Of a stretch of DNA of 64,000 nucleotides, positions 19,763-30,417 are shown piece by piece. This DNA is from JAXGXJ01 sp963829545. GTDB taxonomy: Bacteria; Actinomycetota; Thermoleophilia; RBG-16-64-13. Position numbers and translations under genes: made by a program. The notes beneath the pieces were generated by a model. The model saw nothing but the letters and a program-made list of their open reading frames with translations. It was not told where the DNA came from and searched no databases. The stretch is from positions 186,001 through 250,000 of the forward strand of contig CAWHIX010000010.1 of NCBI GenBank assembly GCA_963829545.1. The letters run 5' to 3'. Numbering within the stretch: the stretch's first letter is position 1; every line of letters begins with the position of its first letter.

Positions 19763-22377
19763 ATGGTTGAGACGCAGCGGACCGCCCCGCTCCTAGCTAC
19801 GCGCGACCTCGTCCTCTTCCCGGGGATGCTCGCTCCCATCTTCGTGGAACGCGACAAGGGCGTGCGCGCCCTGGAGCAGACCGGGCAGTCGGAAGGGTTG
19901 CTGATCCTGGCCGCCCAGCGTTCTGCGGTGGTGGACGATCCCGGTCCTGAGGATCTGCACGCCGTCGGCACCCTGGCCAAGGTGGTGCAGTTCTCGCGCC
20001 TTTCGGATGGCACCATAAAGGCCCTCATCGAGGGGCGGGAGCGGGTGTTCGTCGACGGCTTCGAGTCGACCGCACCTTACTTCGTCGCTCGCTACCATCC
20101 GTTGCCCGTCCGTTCGACGGGGAAGAAGCCGCGCCCGCGGGCCCTGATGGACTCCGTGGCGCGCGAGTTCGCCAACTACGTGGGTCAGACGCCGCAACTT
20201 CCCGAGGAGGCCGAGACCGCGCTCGAGTCGGTGACCGACCCGCACAAGATGGTGGACATCGTGGCGGCCAACCTCATGATGGGCCCTGACCGGAAGCAGG
20301 AACTGCTGGAGGGCCAAGACCCCGAGGCGCGCCTCCTCCTTCTGCTCGAGACTCTCATCCAGGAGAACGAGTTCATCGCCCTGGAGAACGAGATCGCCGA
20401 ACGGGTGCACGACAGCTTCGAACGCCAGCAGCGGCGGGTCTTCCTCCACGAACGCCTGAAGGTGCTGCAGGAAGAGCTGGGCGAAGAGGGCGAGGAGGAC
20501 AGCGAACGCGGCGCCTACATGAAGCAACTCGCCGAGAAGAAGCTTCCCGAAGCGGCCGCCACAGCTCTCACCAAGGAGATCAAGAGGCTGGCCGATCTGC
20601 CGCCGCTCTCGGCCGAGGTGGCCGTGGCCAAGACCTACCTCGACACGGCGCTCGGTCTGCCCTGGGGCATGAAGTCGGGGTCGGCCGTGCTCGACGTCAA
20701 GGCCGTGGCCCGGGTCCTCGACGAGACCCACTACGGACTGAAGAACGTCAAGGACCGCATCATCGAGTACCTGGCCGTGGCCTCGCTGCGCGGCGGCACG
20801 CCGCCGAACGCCATCCTCTGCCTCGTGGGCCCGCCGGGTGTGGGCAAGACCTCGGTGGCCATGGCCACCGCCAAGGGCCTCGACCGTCCGCTGCAGCGCA
20901 TCAGTCTGGGCGGGGTGCGCGACGAGGGCGAGATACGCGGTCACAGGCGCACCTACGTGGGGGCCATGCCTGGACGCATCATCGACGCTCTGAAGCGGGC
21001 GGGGGTGGATGACCCGGTGGTGGTGCTCGACGAGATCGACAAGATGGAGTCCGACTGGCGGGGCGACCCCGCAGCGGCCCTGATGGAAGTCCTCGACCCG
21101 GTACAGAACCGCACCTTCCGCGACAACTACCTGGAGTTGGAGTACGACCTCTCCCCGGTGTTCTTCATCGCTACGGCCAATTACGAGGAAGACATCCCCG
21201 AGACTCTTCACGACCGCCTGGAGATCATCCGCCTGCCTGGTTACACCGACCGGGAGAAGATGGAGATCGCTCGGCGTCATCTCCTGCCCAAGATCGCCGC
21301 CGAGAGCGGCCTGGAAGATCTGGGTGACGTGTTCTCCCCGGCAGCGCTTCGCCTGCTCATCCGCGAGTACACGCGCGAGGCCGGCGTAAGGGAACTGTCC
21401 CGCCTCATCGGCAAGGTGTACCGCCGTCTGGCGCGCATGAAGGTGGAGGGCAGGGCCATGCCTTCGCGCGTGGGGCCACGCTCTCTGGCGCGACTGATCG
21501 GTCCGGCGCCCTTCCTGGCCGCTCGGCTGGGACGCGAGCCGCAGGTGGGCGTAAGTCTGGGCTTGGCCTACACCGGTGCTGGGGGAGACGTGTTGCGCAT
21601 CGAGTGCGTCGTCACCCCGGGCAAAGGCGACTTCCACCTCACCGGGCAACTGGGCGAGATCATGCAGGAGAGCGTCACCGCGGCCTGGGGGTACCTCAAG
21701 ACCTCCCTGATCCCGCGATCCGGCCCTGTCGGCCATCTGGCTCGACTCACCCGGCCGGGCCTTCCTGCTCGACAACTACCAGCCTCCTGACGGGGGAGAG
21801 GAGCAGGGAGGGGCGGCCGCGCCTTGGCCGGCCCCCGAGGAGCCTCTCGCGGGGCGCGGGGCAAGACAGGGCACGACTTCTCTCGACGGACGGGACATCG
21901 GCCCCGGCAGACGCGAGGCCGGCTTCCGGCCCGGTGAGTCGACAGACGAACAGGGCCGGGCGTGCGATGGCCCTCCCTTGCCCTCGGACCACGAGATCCT
22001 CTCCGCTCTCGAGGTGCGCATGCACTTTCCGGAGGGGGCGGTGCCCAAGGAAGGTCCCTCGGCCGGGATCGCGGTGGCGACGGCCCTCCTGTCCGCTCTG
22101 TTGCAGGCCCCCGTGCTACCTCGCGTGGCCCTCTCGGGGGAGATCACCCTCACGGGGCAGGTGCTGCCCGTGGGCGGTCTGAAGGAGAAGCTGTTGGCCG
22201 CCCTGCGTGAAGGGGTGGAGACTGTCGTACTCCCCGCGGCTGTGAAGCCGGAGGTCCAGGAGTTGCCCGCGGAGTTGAAGAAGGGGCTCAACATCGCTTA
22301 CGTGGAGAACTATCGTCGACGTGCTTCCGCATGCCTTCCTGGCGGACGGGGAGCCGGAAGGAAGGGATCGGACGTGA
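19763..22377 (+). CDS. lon: ATP-dependent protease La (Lon) with an unusual protease-domain insertion
   Basis: The N-terminal substrate-binding domain starts at LLATRDLVLFPGM, followed by the AAA+ module (GPPGVGKTS; VVVLDEIDKM) and the serine-lysine protease domain. The catalytic Ser is in PKEGPSAG and the Lys in VGGLKEKLL. Two frame breaks are restored by skipping one base near 21710 and near 22317, giving the end NYR-DVLPHAFLADGE... at TGA 22375-22377. Between the strand ending WGYLKTSL and the helix EILSALEVRMHFPEG there are roughly 80-90 extra residues rich in Gly, Arg, Glu and Pro (about 21730-21985). Lon proteins usually have a short linker there. The ATG at 19763 has only a weak ribosome-binding site. 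The gene overlaps valS by 4 nt (GTGA). Confidence 0.9.
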
Positions 22378-25059
22378 CGGAGACGACCATGGCCGCCCGT
22401 TACGCGCCCCACGAGGTCGAAGACCGGTTGATGGAGCGCTGGCTGGAGCGCTCGGCCTTCCACGCCGATCCGCGACGACCCGCGGCCGGCCTACGTCATC
22501 GCCATCCCTCCGCCCAACGTCACCGGCTCTCTGCACATGGGCCACGCCCTCAACGACACCATCCAGGACATCCTCATCCGCTATCACCAGCTGCGCGGGT
22601 ACAACACCCTCTGGATAGTGGGCACCGACCACGCCGGCATCGCGACACAAAACAAGGTCGAGGGTCAGTTGGCGGCCGAAGGCCTGCGCAAAGAGGACCT
22701 CGGCCGCGAAGCCTTCGAAGCGCGCGTGTGGAAGTGGCGGGCCGAGTACGGCTCCACCATCATCCACCAACTCAAGCGTCTGGGCTGCGCCTGCGACTAC
22801 GAGTCGGAGCGCTTCACCATGGACGAGGAGTACCAGAAGGCGGTCGCCAAGGTCTTCGTGTCTCTGTACGAGAAGGGCGATATCTACCGCGACGTCTACC
22901 TGGTCAACTGGTGCGTGCGCTGCGGGTCGGCCATCTCCGACCTGGAAGTGGAGCACGAGGACCGTGCCGGTCAAGCTCTACTACGTGAAGTACCCCATCG
23001 CCGACTCCAACGAGTTCGTCACCGTCGCCACCACGCGCCCGGAGACCATTCTGGGCGACACCGCCGTGGCCGTGAACCCCAAAGACCCGCGTTACGGGCG
23101 CTTCGTGGGCCGCTATGCGGTGGTGCCTCTGGTGGGGCGGGAGGTGCCCATCATCGCCGACGAGCACGTGGACATCGACTTCGGCACAGGTGCCCTCAAG
23201 ATCACTCCCGGGCACGACCCGGACGACTGGGAGATCGGGCTGCGCCACAGCCTGCCCAGCGTGTCCGTGATCGGACTGGACGGCCTCATGACGCGCCGAG
23301 GCGGGGGAGTTCGAGGGCATGACCGCGCTCGACGCCCGCGAAGCGGTCGTCGAGCGGCTGCAGGAGCAGGGCCTGTTCGTCAAGGCCGAGGACTACGACC
23401 ATGCGGTCGGCACCTGCTACCGCTGCGGCACCACCATCGAGCCGCTTCTCTCCCTGCAGTGGTTCATGGACATGAAGCGCCTAGTCCAGCCGGCCATCGC
23501 CGCGGTGGAGGACGGTCGGGTGCGTTTCGTCCCCGGGCGCTGGGGTGAGGTCTACCTCGACTGGATGCGCGGCATCCGGCCCTGGTGCATCAGCCGGCAG
23601 CTGTGGTGGGGGCACCGCATCCCGGCCTACTTCTGCGAGAGCTGCGAGCACATCATGGTCGCGGAGACGCCGCCGGCCGCGTGCGACAAGTGCGGCGGCC
23701 CCGTGCGCCACGAGGAGGACGTCCTCGACACCTGGTTCAGCTCCGCACTGTGGCCGTTCGCCACCCTGGGCTGGCCGGAGGAAACCGACCGTCTCAAGGC
23801 TTTCTATCCGACCACCGTGCTGTCCACGGCCCGTGACATCATCTATCTGTGGGTGGCCCGCATGATCATGATGGGCCTCGAGTTCATGGACGATGTGCCC
23901 TTCAGGGACGTGATCATCCACCCCACCGTGCTGGCGACCGACGGCCGGCGCATGAGCAAGAGCCTGGGCACCGGGGTGGACCCCCTGGAGCTCATCGCCG
24001 ACTACGGCGCCGACGCTACCCGTTTCGGCCTGGCCTACATGAGCTCGGCGCAGGACGTGCGCTTCAGCGCGGAGCGCATCGAGATGGGCCGCAACTTCGC
24101 CAACAAGATCTGGAACGCCTCGCGTCTGGTGCTGCAGGGCGCGCATCCGGAGGCGGTCCCCGCGGTGGACGCTGGCGACGCTGGCCGATCGCTGGATCTT
24201 CAGCCGGCTGGCCGCGGTCACTGACGAGGTGGCGGGCCTGTACGAGAGCTACGAGTTCGACGACGTGGCCAGGCTGCTCTACCGGTTTGTGTGGAACGAG
24301 GTCTGCGACTGGTACCTGGAGGTGGCCAAGGTCCGCCTGTACAGCGAGGACGAGAACGAGCGCCTGCAGGTGAGCGGCAATCTGCTGGTGCTCCTCGAGC
24401 ACGTGATGCTCCTGCTGCACCCGCTCATGCCCTTCGTGACCGAGGAGATCTACGGCTACCTGCCGCAGGTAGCATCCGGTGAACGTCCGGCCGGTCTGTT
24501 CGACGCCCGGTATCCGGAATCGCGGCCCGAGTGGGCCGACCCGGCGGCCGAGGCGGCCATGGAGGCATTCACCATCGTGGTGGCCGGGCTTCGCTCGGCG
24601 CGCGAGGAGCTGGGACTGGCTCGCGATGTACTGGGCAGGGTGACCTTGATCGAGTCCGAGCCGGGGGCCGCCGCGGCCATCGTCTCCATGAGTGCCGCAC
24701 TGAGACACTTGACGGGATGCGAGCTCGTCGCGGTCGTGGCCGACAGTGCCGCGCCTTCCGGCCGATCCGCCTCCATTCCGGCTGCCGGAGTGAGGGCTCT
24801 GTTGGACCTGGAAGGCCTGGTGGACGTCGAACGAGAACGGGAACGTCTGGTGGCGAAGGCAAAGAAGGCGACGGTGGAGGCCGGAAAGGCCGGAGCGAAA
24901 CTCGCCAACCCGGGTTTCGTGGCCAAGGCGCCCGAAGAGGTGGTGACCGAGGAGCGGGACCGTCTGGCCGCCGCCGAATGGTTGCTCGACGAGGTGCGCC
25001 GTCAGTACCGGGAGCGCATCGGCGAGGAGATGCCCATGGTCGAGAAAGCCGAGCGGTGA
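22374..25059 (+). CDS. valS: Valyl-tRNA synthetase (four frame breaks)
   Basis: A class Ia synthetase. The HIGH-type motif is in PPPNVTGSLHMGHAL, the editing (CP1) domain includes VTVATTRPETILGDTAVAV, the KMSKS-type motif is in DGRRMSKSLGTGVDP, and the C-terminal coiled-coil arm (EREREHLVAKAKKA-like) ends in KAER. GTG 22374 overlaps the lon stop. The protein is continuous only after one base is skipped near 22476, 22965, 23292 and 24163, giving about 894 residues, normal for bacterial ValRS. It charges tRNA-Val and edits mischarged Thr. All four shifts have the same sign. Confidence 0.93.
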
Positions 25060-25061
25060 AG

Positions 25062-26424
25062 ATGGAGCGCCCCGATCCCGCTGCCGCTTCACCTCAGGTA
25101 GGCGGCGCGGCACCCGCGGAGGTGTCTGCGGAAGTGCCTGCGATCGGCGGCGGCGCGCGCGAATACATCGACGGCTTGGAGCAGCTGGGGTGGAGGTTGG
25201 GCCTCGAACGTGTGACCAGGCTGGTGCAGGAGCTGGGAGACCCCCAGAAGGCCTACCGCACCATCCACGTGGTGGGCACCAACGGCAAGAGTTCCACCAC
25301 GCGCTTCATCTCCGCTCTGCTGGAGGAGCAGGGGCTGAAGGTGGGTGCTTACGTCTCTCCGCACCTCGTCAGCCTGGCCGAGCGGCAGATGGTGGACTCC
25401 GTGCCTTCCACTGAAGAGGAGTTCTGCTCGCTCGTGGAAAGGGTCAGAGCGGCTGCCGAGAGGGTAGAGAACGCACTACCCGAAGGAGAGCGGCTCACCC
25501 AGTTCGAGGTGCTCACGGCTGCCGCCCTCCTGCATTTCAAAGAGTCAGGGTGCGACGTGGCCGTGATAGAAGCCGGTCTCGGGGGGCGGCTCGATGCCAC
25601 TGCTGTGATTTCCTCGGAGGTCCAGGTGCTCACCAGCATCGGCCTGGAGCACACGGAGTTGCTGGGCGATACGCGAATCGGCCATCCTGCGCGAGAAGGC
25701 CGCCGTCATCCCCGTCGGGGGGGCGGTGGTAGCGGGCGCCCTGAGTCCGAAGTGAAGTCCGAGCTCAAAGAATACTGCGGCGCCCGCGAAGCCTCCTGTT
25801 ACTTCCTGGGCGACCAGGTGGTGGTCCTTGCCGACCCCAGGCGCGTACTTTCGACATCTTCGGTCTCTACGGCTGCTACACCGACATCAGCCTCGCGGTC
25901 CTGGGCGGCTACCACGCGGGAACGCGGCTGTGGCCGTTGCCGCTGTGGAGCTCTTCACCGGCGGCGAACTGGATGTGGACAAGGTGCGTTCGGCCCTCGC
26001 CCGCACCACCAATCCCGGGCCGGCTGGAGGTCATCAGCACCCAGCCGCTGTGCATCTTCGACGGTTCTCACAACCCCCAGGGGATGGCGGAGACCGTGAG
26101 CTCTCTCGACCAGCTCCTGGAGCGGCGCCGGCTCATCGCCGTGGTCTCCGATGCTGCGCGACAAGGAGGTGAGGGAGATGATGCATGCACCTCGCTCCGC
26201 GCTGCGACATCATCTTCGCCACCCAGACTTCAAGCCCGCGCGTCATGCCGGCGGACGAGATGGCCGCCATACTGGCCGGTCTGGAGAAGGGCCCGGAGGT
26301 GTTCGTCGACCCCGACCCCCGCTCGGCGATGATGAGCGCATACCGGCTGGCGACCTCCAACCAGGTGGTGCTGGTGACGGGCTCGTTCACCCTCATCGCC
26401 GATCTCAAGCGGACTCTCAGCTGA
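25062..26424 (+). CDS. folC: Folylpolyglutamate synthase/dihydrofolate synthase (about seven frame breaks)
   Basis: A Mur-ligase-type enzyme that adds glutamate to folates. The P-loop is in VVGTNGKSSTTRF and is followed by GAYVSPHLVSLAER, the EAGLGGRLDATAV region and HTELLGDT. The second domain has GGYHAGN, FDGSHNPQGM and a C-terminal LATSNQVVLVTGSFTLIADLK. Successive blocks of the family lie in different frames, with single-base surpluses near 25668, 26020, 26153 and 26188 and single-base losses near 25747, 25842 and 25922. The start is ATG 25062; GTG 25056, overlapping the valS stop, is the alternative. Either this copy is badly sequenced or it is a pseudogene. Dense errors in the neighbours favour the former. 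Confidence 0.85.
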
Positions 26425-26425
26425 C

Positions 26426-26548
26426 GTGGCCGCAGCCACCGACAGACGCGGGACCGGTTCGGTGGTACTCATCACCCTGCTCGTGTTGCTGATTATCGTG
26501 GTGGTATTCTTTACCATCGGCTACGTCCTGGCGCGGATGCTGATCTAG
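26426..26548 (+). CDS. Predicted 40-residue single-helix membrane protein
   Basis: GTG 26426 starts 1 nt after the folC stop and the gene runs to TAG 26546-26548. After a short polar N-terminus (AAATDRRGTGS) there is one strongly hydrophobic segment of about 23 residues (VVLITLLVLLIIVVVFFTIGYVL) closing with ARMLI. The tight spacing to both neighbours and the clean membrane helix support a real gene. I do not recognise a family and infer no function beyond membrane location. Confidence 0.5.
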   Translation: MAAATDRRGTGSVVLITLLVLLIIVVVFFTIGYVLARMLI

Positions 26549-26556
26549 GAGGAGCG

Positions 26557-27048
26557 GTGGAGAACGTCTTCGAGACCATTGACGAGATCATCAGTTCCCC
26601 GCTGTGGATGCTGGCGATTGTACGTTTTCGCCTTCTGCTTCGTGGTCCTGTGGCTGGCTCTGGTCTTCTGGACCTACAAGGACGCCCGCAAGCGCATCGA
26701 CGACCCCATCATCGTAGGGGTGGCCGTGCTCACCTCGCTCATCCTGCCTTACATGGGCACCGTGGTCTATGCCATCCTGCGCCCGGCGGAGTACCTGGCC
26801 GAGAGGCAGGAGAGGGAGCTCGAGATGCGGGCGATGGAGCAGGAGCTGCATGGTCCTGCGGGCGTGCCCTACCTGTGGGGAGCTGATCCGCCCGGACTTC
26901 GTCGCCTGCCCGAGCTGTCGCCGGCAGTTGCGTGCGCACGTGTCCCGGTTGCGACAGAGTGCTGGAGCCGAGCTGGAAGCTCTGTCCCTATTGCGGGCAG
27001 GACCTCAAGGCCAAGAGGGTGCCTCCGCCGGTGGGACCCGACTCATGA
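26557..27048 (+). CDS. Membrane-anchored double zinc-ribbon protein (three frame breaks)
   Basis: After GTG 26557 there is a first transmembrane helix (YVFAFCFVVLWLALVFW), a second hydrophobic segment (IIVGVAVLTSLILPYMGTVVYAIL) and a helical linker rich in Glu/Arg. Two CxxC pairs follow (CPTCGEL...CPSCRRQL), then a second ribbon (CPGCDRVL...CPYCGQDL) before TGA 27046-27048. Skipping one base near 26617, 26848 and 26938 joins these parts. The arrangement resembles actinobacterial zinc-ribbon membrane proteins of unknown role. The cysteine spacing is clear; the function is not. Confidence 0.65.
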
Positions 27049-27119
27049 GGCGGAGGACGCTTGCGTGTCGGGCGACCACGTCCGCTTTCAGGCCTGATAG
27101 CGCAGAGACGGAGGAGATC

Positions 27120-27525
27120 GTGGAACGAACGCTGGTTCTGGTCAAGCCCAGCGGAGTGCGAGGGGCCTCATCGGGGAGGTCATCGGCCGCCTGGAGCGGC
27201 GGGGCCTCATATCAAGGTCGCTCGCATGCTCATGGTCAGCGAGGAGATGGCCGGGCGACACTACGCCGAGCACGTGGGCAAGGACTTCTACCAGGACTGG
27301 TCGACTTCATCACGTCGGCTCCCGTCTTTGCCATGGTCGTGGGCGGTCCTGTCGGCTATAAGCGTGGTCCGGACCATGATGGCGCCACCAACCCCCTGGA
27401 CGCGGCTCCGGGGACTGTGCGGGGCGACTTCGGGCTGGACATGGGCCAGAACGTGGTGCATAGCGCCGACGGCCTCGAGAGCGCCGAGCGCGAGATCGGC
27501 CTGTTCTTCGCCGCCGGAAGACTGA
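27120..27525 (+). CDS. ndk: Nucleoside diphosphate kinase (about six frame breaks)
   Basis: Balances NTP pools through a phosphohistidine. Family blocks are readable in order: VERTLVLVKPSGV, GLIGEVIGRLERRGL, KVARMLMVSEEMAGRHYAEH, DFITSAPVFAMVVGG, AISVVRTMM, GATNPLDAAPGTVRGDFG and the active-site VVHSADGLESAEREIGLFF (His in HSAD). Linking them needs single-base corrections of both signs near 27163, 27215, 27298, 27353, 27383 and 27515; the last yields the normal end AAED at TGA 27523-27525. GTG 27120 lies just after GGAGGAG. The length after correction is about 135 residues, normal for Ndk. Confidence 0.86.
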
Positions 27526-27527
27526 TC

Positions 27528-28231
27528 GTGTCGCCTGATCGGGACCGATGGCGACTCGCCAGCCCACCGGTCACCCTGTCCGACTTCGAGCTGATCCTGG
27601 CTTCGCAGTCGCCGCGCCGGCACTCCCTGCTGCGCGATATCGGCGTGCCCTTCAGGGTCGTCCTCTCCACGGCTGAGGAGGCTCGAGGGCGATGATGTCG
27701 CGACGTTGGCTGCGGGCAACGCTCTGGCCAAGGTGCACGGGGCCGTGATCCCTGCCGACGCCTCTCCCGGCGCTTTCGTGCTCGGCACCGACACGCTGGT
27801 GACCGTGGCCGGCCGGGTCATGGGCAAGCCGTCATCCCCGGGGAGGCCGCGGAATGCTGACGGCCCTCTCGGGGCGGCACTCACCAGGTCGTCTCCGGGG
27901 TGGCGCTGCTGCGCGGCATCGAGGACCGCCTGTCCCTTCTCGAGCGCTGGAACGCCGGTCCGGCGTACGACGTCGCCGGGCGTCTGCGCGTGGCAGTGCG
28001 CGATCACAGATGTCACCTTCCTGCCCCTGGACGCAGCCGACATCGACGCCTACGTTGCTTCCGGGGAGTGGAGAGGCAAGGCGGGTGCATACGCCATCCA
28101 GGGTCTGGCCGGGCTGCTGGTTTCGAGAGTGCGGGGGCGAGTACAGCAACGTGGTGGGACTGCCGCTGTGTCTGCTGGCCGGGATGTTCCGCGACCTGGG
28201 ATTCGACATACTCAGAAGAAGCTGGTCGTGA
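27528..28231 (+). CDS. maf: Maf-like nucleotide pyrophosphatase (about six frame breaks)
   Basis: A house-cleaning enzyme that hydrolyses non-canonical nucleoside triphosphates. The signature FELILASQSPRRHSLL is at the N-terminus. It is followed by EGDDVATLAAGNALAKV, LGTDTLVTVAG, the conserved SGEWRGKAGAYAIQGLAG (in Maf proteins the sGEp...KAGaYaiQG block) and EYSNVVGLPLCLL near the end at TGA 28229-28231. These blocks sit in all three forward frames. Corrections are needed near 27683, 27830, 27854, 27888, 28000 and 28135. The start is uncertain: GTG 27528 is in frame with the SQSPRR block, while ATG 27548 would need another correction. Confidence 0.8.
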
Positions 28232-28303
28232 GCAGGCGGAGTCGCTGCCGGAGACTGGGGTTGCGCCGCCGAACGCCTCGACACGCAGCGGCGCATGAGT
28301 GGG

Positions 28304-28309
28304 TATAAT
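28304..28309 (+). promoter_or_regulatory. Candidate -10 element (TATAAT) of the mreB operon
   Basis: A perfect TATAAT sits in the 139-nt gap between maf and mreB, 61 nt before the likely mreB start. The best -35-like hexamer (TCGACA, 28278-28283) is 20 nt away, longer than ideal. Confidence 0.5.
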
Positions 28310-28370
28310 ACCCGCCACGTCCTGGGGCCCTAAGACCGGGACGCCGGGAAGACCGAGCGGAGGCACCGCC

Positions 28371-29453
28371 ATAGGTTTGACAGAGTTCATCACCGGTTTT
28401 GCCGGACGAGATATGGCAGTCGATCTGGGCACCGCGACCACGCTGGTGTACGTGCGCGGACGGGGCATAGTCCTTTCCGAGCCATCGGTGGTGGCCATCG
28501 ACTCCCGCACCGGTGAGGTGCTCGCCGTCGGCGCCGACGCCAAGCGCATGCTCGGCCGGACCCCGGGCACCATCACCGCCATCAGACCGCTCAAAGACGG
28601 CGTCATCGCCGACTTCGACGTCACCGAGCAGATGCTGCGCCACTTCATCCAGCGGGTGCACCAGAACCGCTGGGCTCACCCGCGGGTGGTGGTATGCGTG
28701 CCTTCCGGCGTCACCGGGGTGGAGCGCCGGGCGGTCGAGGAGGCGACCATCAGCGCCGGCGCCCGGTCTGCCTATCTCATCGAGGAGCCCATGGCGGCCG
28801 CTATCGGCGCCGGGCTGCCGGTGGCCGAAGCCACCGGGCAGCATGATCGTCGACATCGGCGGCGGCACCAGCGAGGTGGCGGTCATCTCTCTGGCGGGCA
28901 TCGTCGTGGCGCAGTCGGTGCGCATCGGCGGCGACGAGCTGGACGAGGCGATCATCGCCTACATCAAGAAGGAGTACAAGCTCATGATCGGCAGCCAGAC
29001 TGCCGAGGAGCTCAAGCTGGAGATCGGTTCTGCGTTTCCGCTGGAGCAGGAGGAAGAGGCCGAGATCCGGGGACGCGACCTGGTCACCGGGTCTGCCCAA
29101 GACCCTGGTCATCTCCTCCGAGGAGGTCCGCGAGGCCATCGACGAGCCGGTGGCGGCCATCATCGACGCCATCAAGGCCACCCTGGACAAGACCCCGCCC
29201 GAGCTGGCCTCCGACATCATGGACCGGGGCATCATGCTGGCCGGCGGCGGTTCTCTGCTGCGGGGCATGTGCGAGCGGGTGCGCGAGGAGACCCAGATGC
29301 CGGTGCAATCTGGCGGAATCGCCGCTTACCTGCGTGGCCGTGGGCTCGGGCCGGTCGCTGGAGGAGTTCGAGACGCTCCATCGGAGCGTCGCAGAGGGCG
29401 AGAAGACGCCGCTACTAGGTAGCGGAGGTCGATATGCTCGCGTAACAAGGTAG
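28371..29453 (+). CDS. mreB: Rod-shape actin homologue MreB (three frame breaks; unusual start)
   Basis: An actin-fold protein that organises lateral wall synthesis. The phosphate-1 motif DLGTATTLVYVRGRGIVLSEPSVVA, the connecting region VVVCVPSGVTGVERRAVEEA, the phosphate-2 motif MIVDIGGGTSEVAVISL and the adenosine motif GIMLAGGGSLLRGM are all present. Skipping one base near 28840, 29092 and 29307 keeps them in one protein. GGAGG (28359-28363) is 7 nt before ATA 28371. The first in-frame common start, TTG 28377, is 13 nt away, so either AUA initiation or a miscalled ATG is likely. The exact C-terminus is uncertain because the 0-frame stop (29453) overlaps the mreC start. Confidence 0.9.
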   Translation: MGLTEFITGFAGRDMAVDLGTATTLVYVRGRGIVLSEPSVVAIDSRTGEVLAVGADAKRMLGRTPGTITAIRPLKDGVIADFDVTEQMLRHFIQRVHQNRWAHPRVVVCVPSGVTGVERRAVEEATISAGARSAYLIEEPMAAAIGAGLPVAEATGQHDRRHRRRHQRGGGHLSGGHRRGAVGAHRRRRAGRGDHRLHQEGVQAHDRQPDCRGAQAGDRFCVSAGAGGRGRDPGTRPGHRVCPRPWSSPPRRSARPSTSRWRPSSTPSRPPWTRPRPSWPPTSWTGASCWPAAVLCCGACASGCARRPRCRCNLAESPLTCVAVGSGRSLEEFETLHRSVAEGEKTPLLGSGGRYARVTR

Positions 29454-30416
29454 TCTGGCGGACGAGGCGTCTTCGTCGTCTTGATAATCGCTTCGCTGGC
29501 GCTGCTGACGGTGTCCTTCCGCGAGTCGGAGGCCGGGCCCGTGCACGCCGTGCGGCAGGCCGGCGCCGGCATGCTCTCCCCTCTGCAATCCTGGGGCGCC
29601 AGGGCGGCCGAGCCCTTCCAGGACGGCTACGAATGGATCACGGACCCTGTGGTCGGCCCACGACGAGGCCGAGCGGCTGCGAGGCGGAGCTGCAGGAACT
29701 GCAGGGCGAGGTGGTCAAACTGAAGAGCAGGCGGAGGAGAACGAGCGGCTCAAGGGCCTGCTCGATCTACAGCGACAAGGGCACCTATCCCGAGGGCACC
29801 GAGTTCGTTGTGGCCCGGGTCATCGGGAAGTCACCCACCCGCTGGGAGGCCTGGGTCCAGATAGACAAGGGCTCCGCCGACGGGATCGAGGTCGACCAGC
29901 CCGTGGTCGGGGCCACGCCCATGGCCGGCGAGTCGCTCTCCGGCAAGGGTCTGGTAGGCAAGGTCATCGGCGTGACGCCCACACGGCCCAAGTGCAGCTC
30001 ATCACCGACTCCGAATCCAGCGTAGCGGCCAAGATCCAGGGGTCGCGGGCCGAAGGCATCGTGGAGGGCTCCGTGTCCGGGCAAGCTCACCATGGACTAC
30101 GTCGACCGAGACATCGCGGTGGATCCCAAGCTGGTGGTCGTCACCTCGGGCTATCGGCGGCGTATATCCACCGGCCATCCCCATCGGCATCGTGGTCAAC
30201 GTGGGCGAGGAGGACGTCAACATCTACAAAGAGATCGAGGTCCAGAGCCTTTCGTCGATTTCCGCGTGCTGGAAGAAGTCATGGTCCTGTCGGTCCCAGC
30301 AGAGCCCACCTCCGCATCGGGGACCACCACGACGACCACTTCGGGTTCGACCTCGTCGACCACGACCACTTCGCCGGCCTCGGACCTCGTCGACCACGAC
30401 CACCACGGCGCGCTAG
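29434..30416 (+). CDS. mreC: Rod-shape-determining protein MreC (several frame breaks)
   Basis: ATG 29434 has GGAGG 5 nt upstream. The order is a short basic N-terminus, a membrane helix (VFVVLIIASLALLTVSF), a coiled coil (AELQELQGEVVKL...ENERLKGLL), then the two-lobed beta domain. Readable blocks are FVVARVIGKSPTRWEAWVQIDKGSADGI, GKGLVGKVIGVTPTR, QLITDSESSVAAKIQGSRAEGIVEG and VDPKLVVVTSG. A Thr/Ser-rich tail (GTTTTTTSGSTSSTTTT) ends the protein at TAG 30414-30416. At least seven single-base corrections are needed, near 29442, 29468, 29660, 29980, 30080, 30160-30190 and 30385. It links MreB to the periplasmic synthesis machinery. Confidence 0.85.
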
Positions 30417-30417
30417 C

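Noticed and set aside
19793..21775. A 660-codon open frame on the minus strand opposite lon
   Set aside because: Long antisense frames are expected in G+C-rich coding DNA. Its translation is His/Gly/Leu/Arg-rich with no family resemblance, while the plus strand encodes Lon.
25062..28231. folC, ndk and maf as pseudogenes
   Set aside because: All family motifs and active-site residues remain in order in each gene, with no missense-like decay. Unrelated intact metabolism would need them, and neighbouring genes show the same type of indel.
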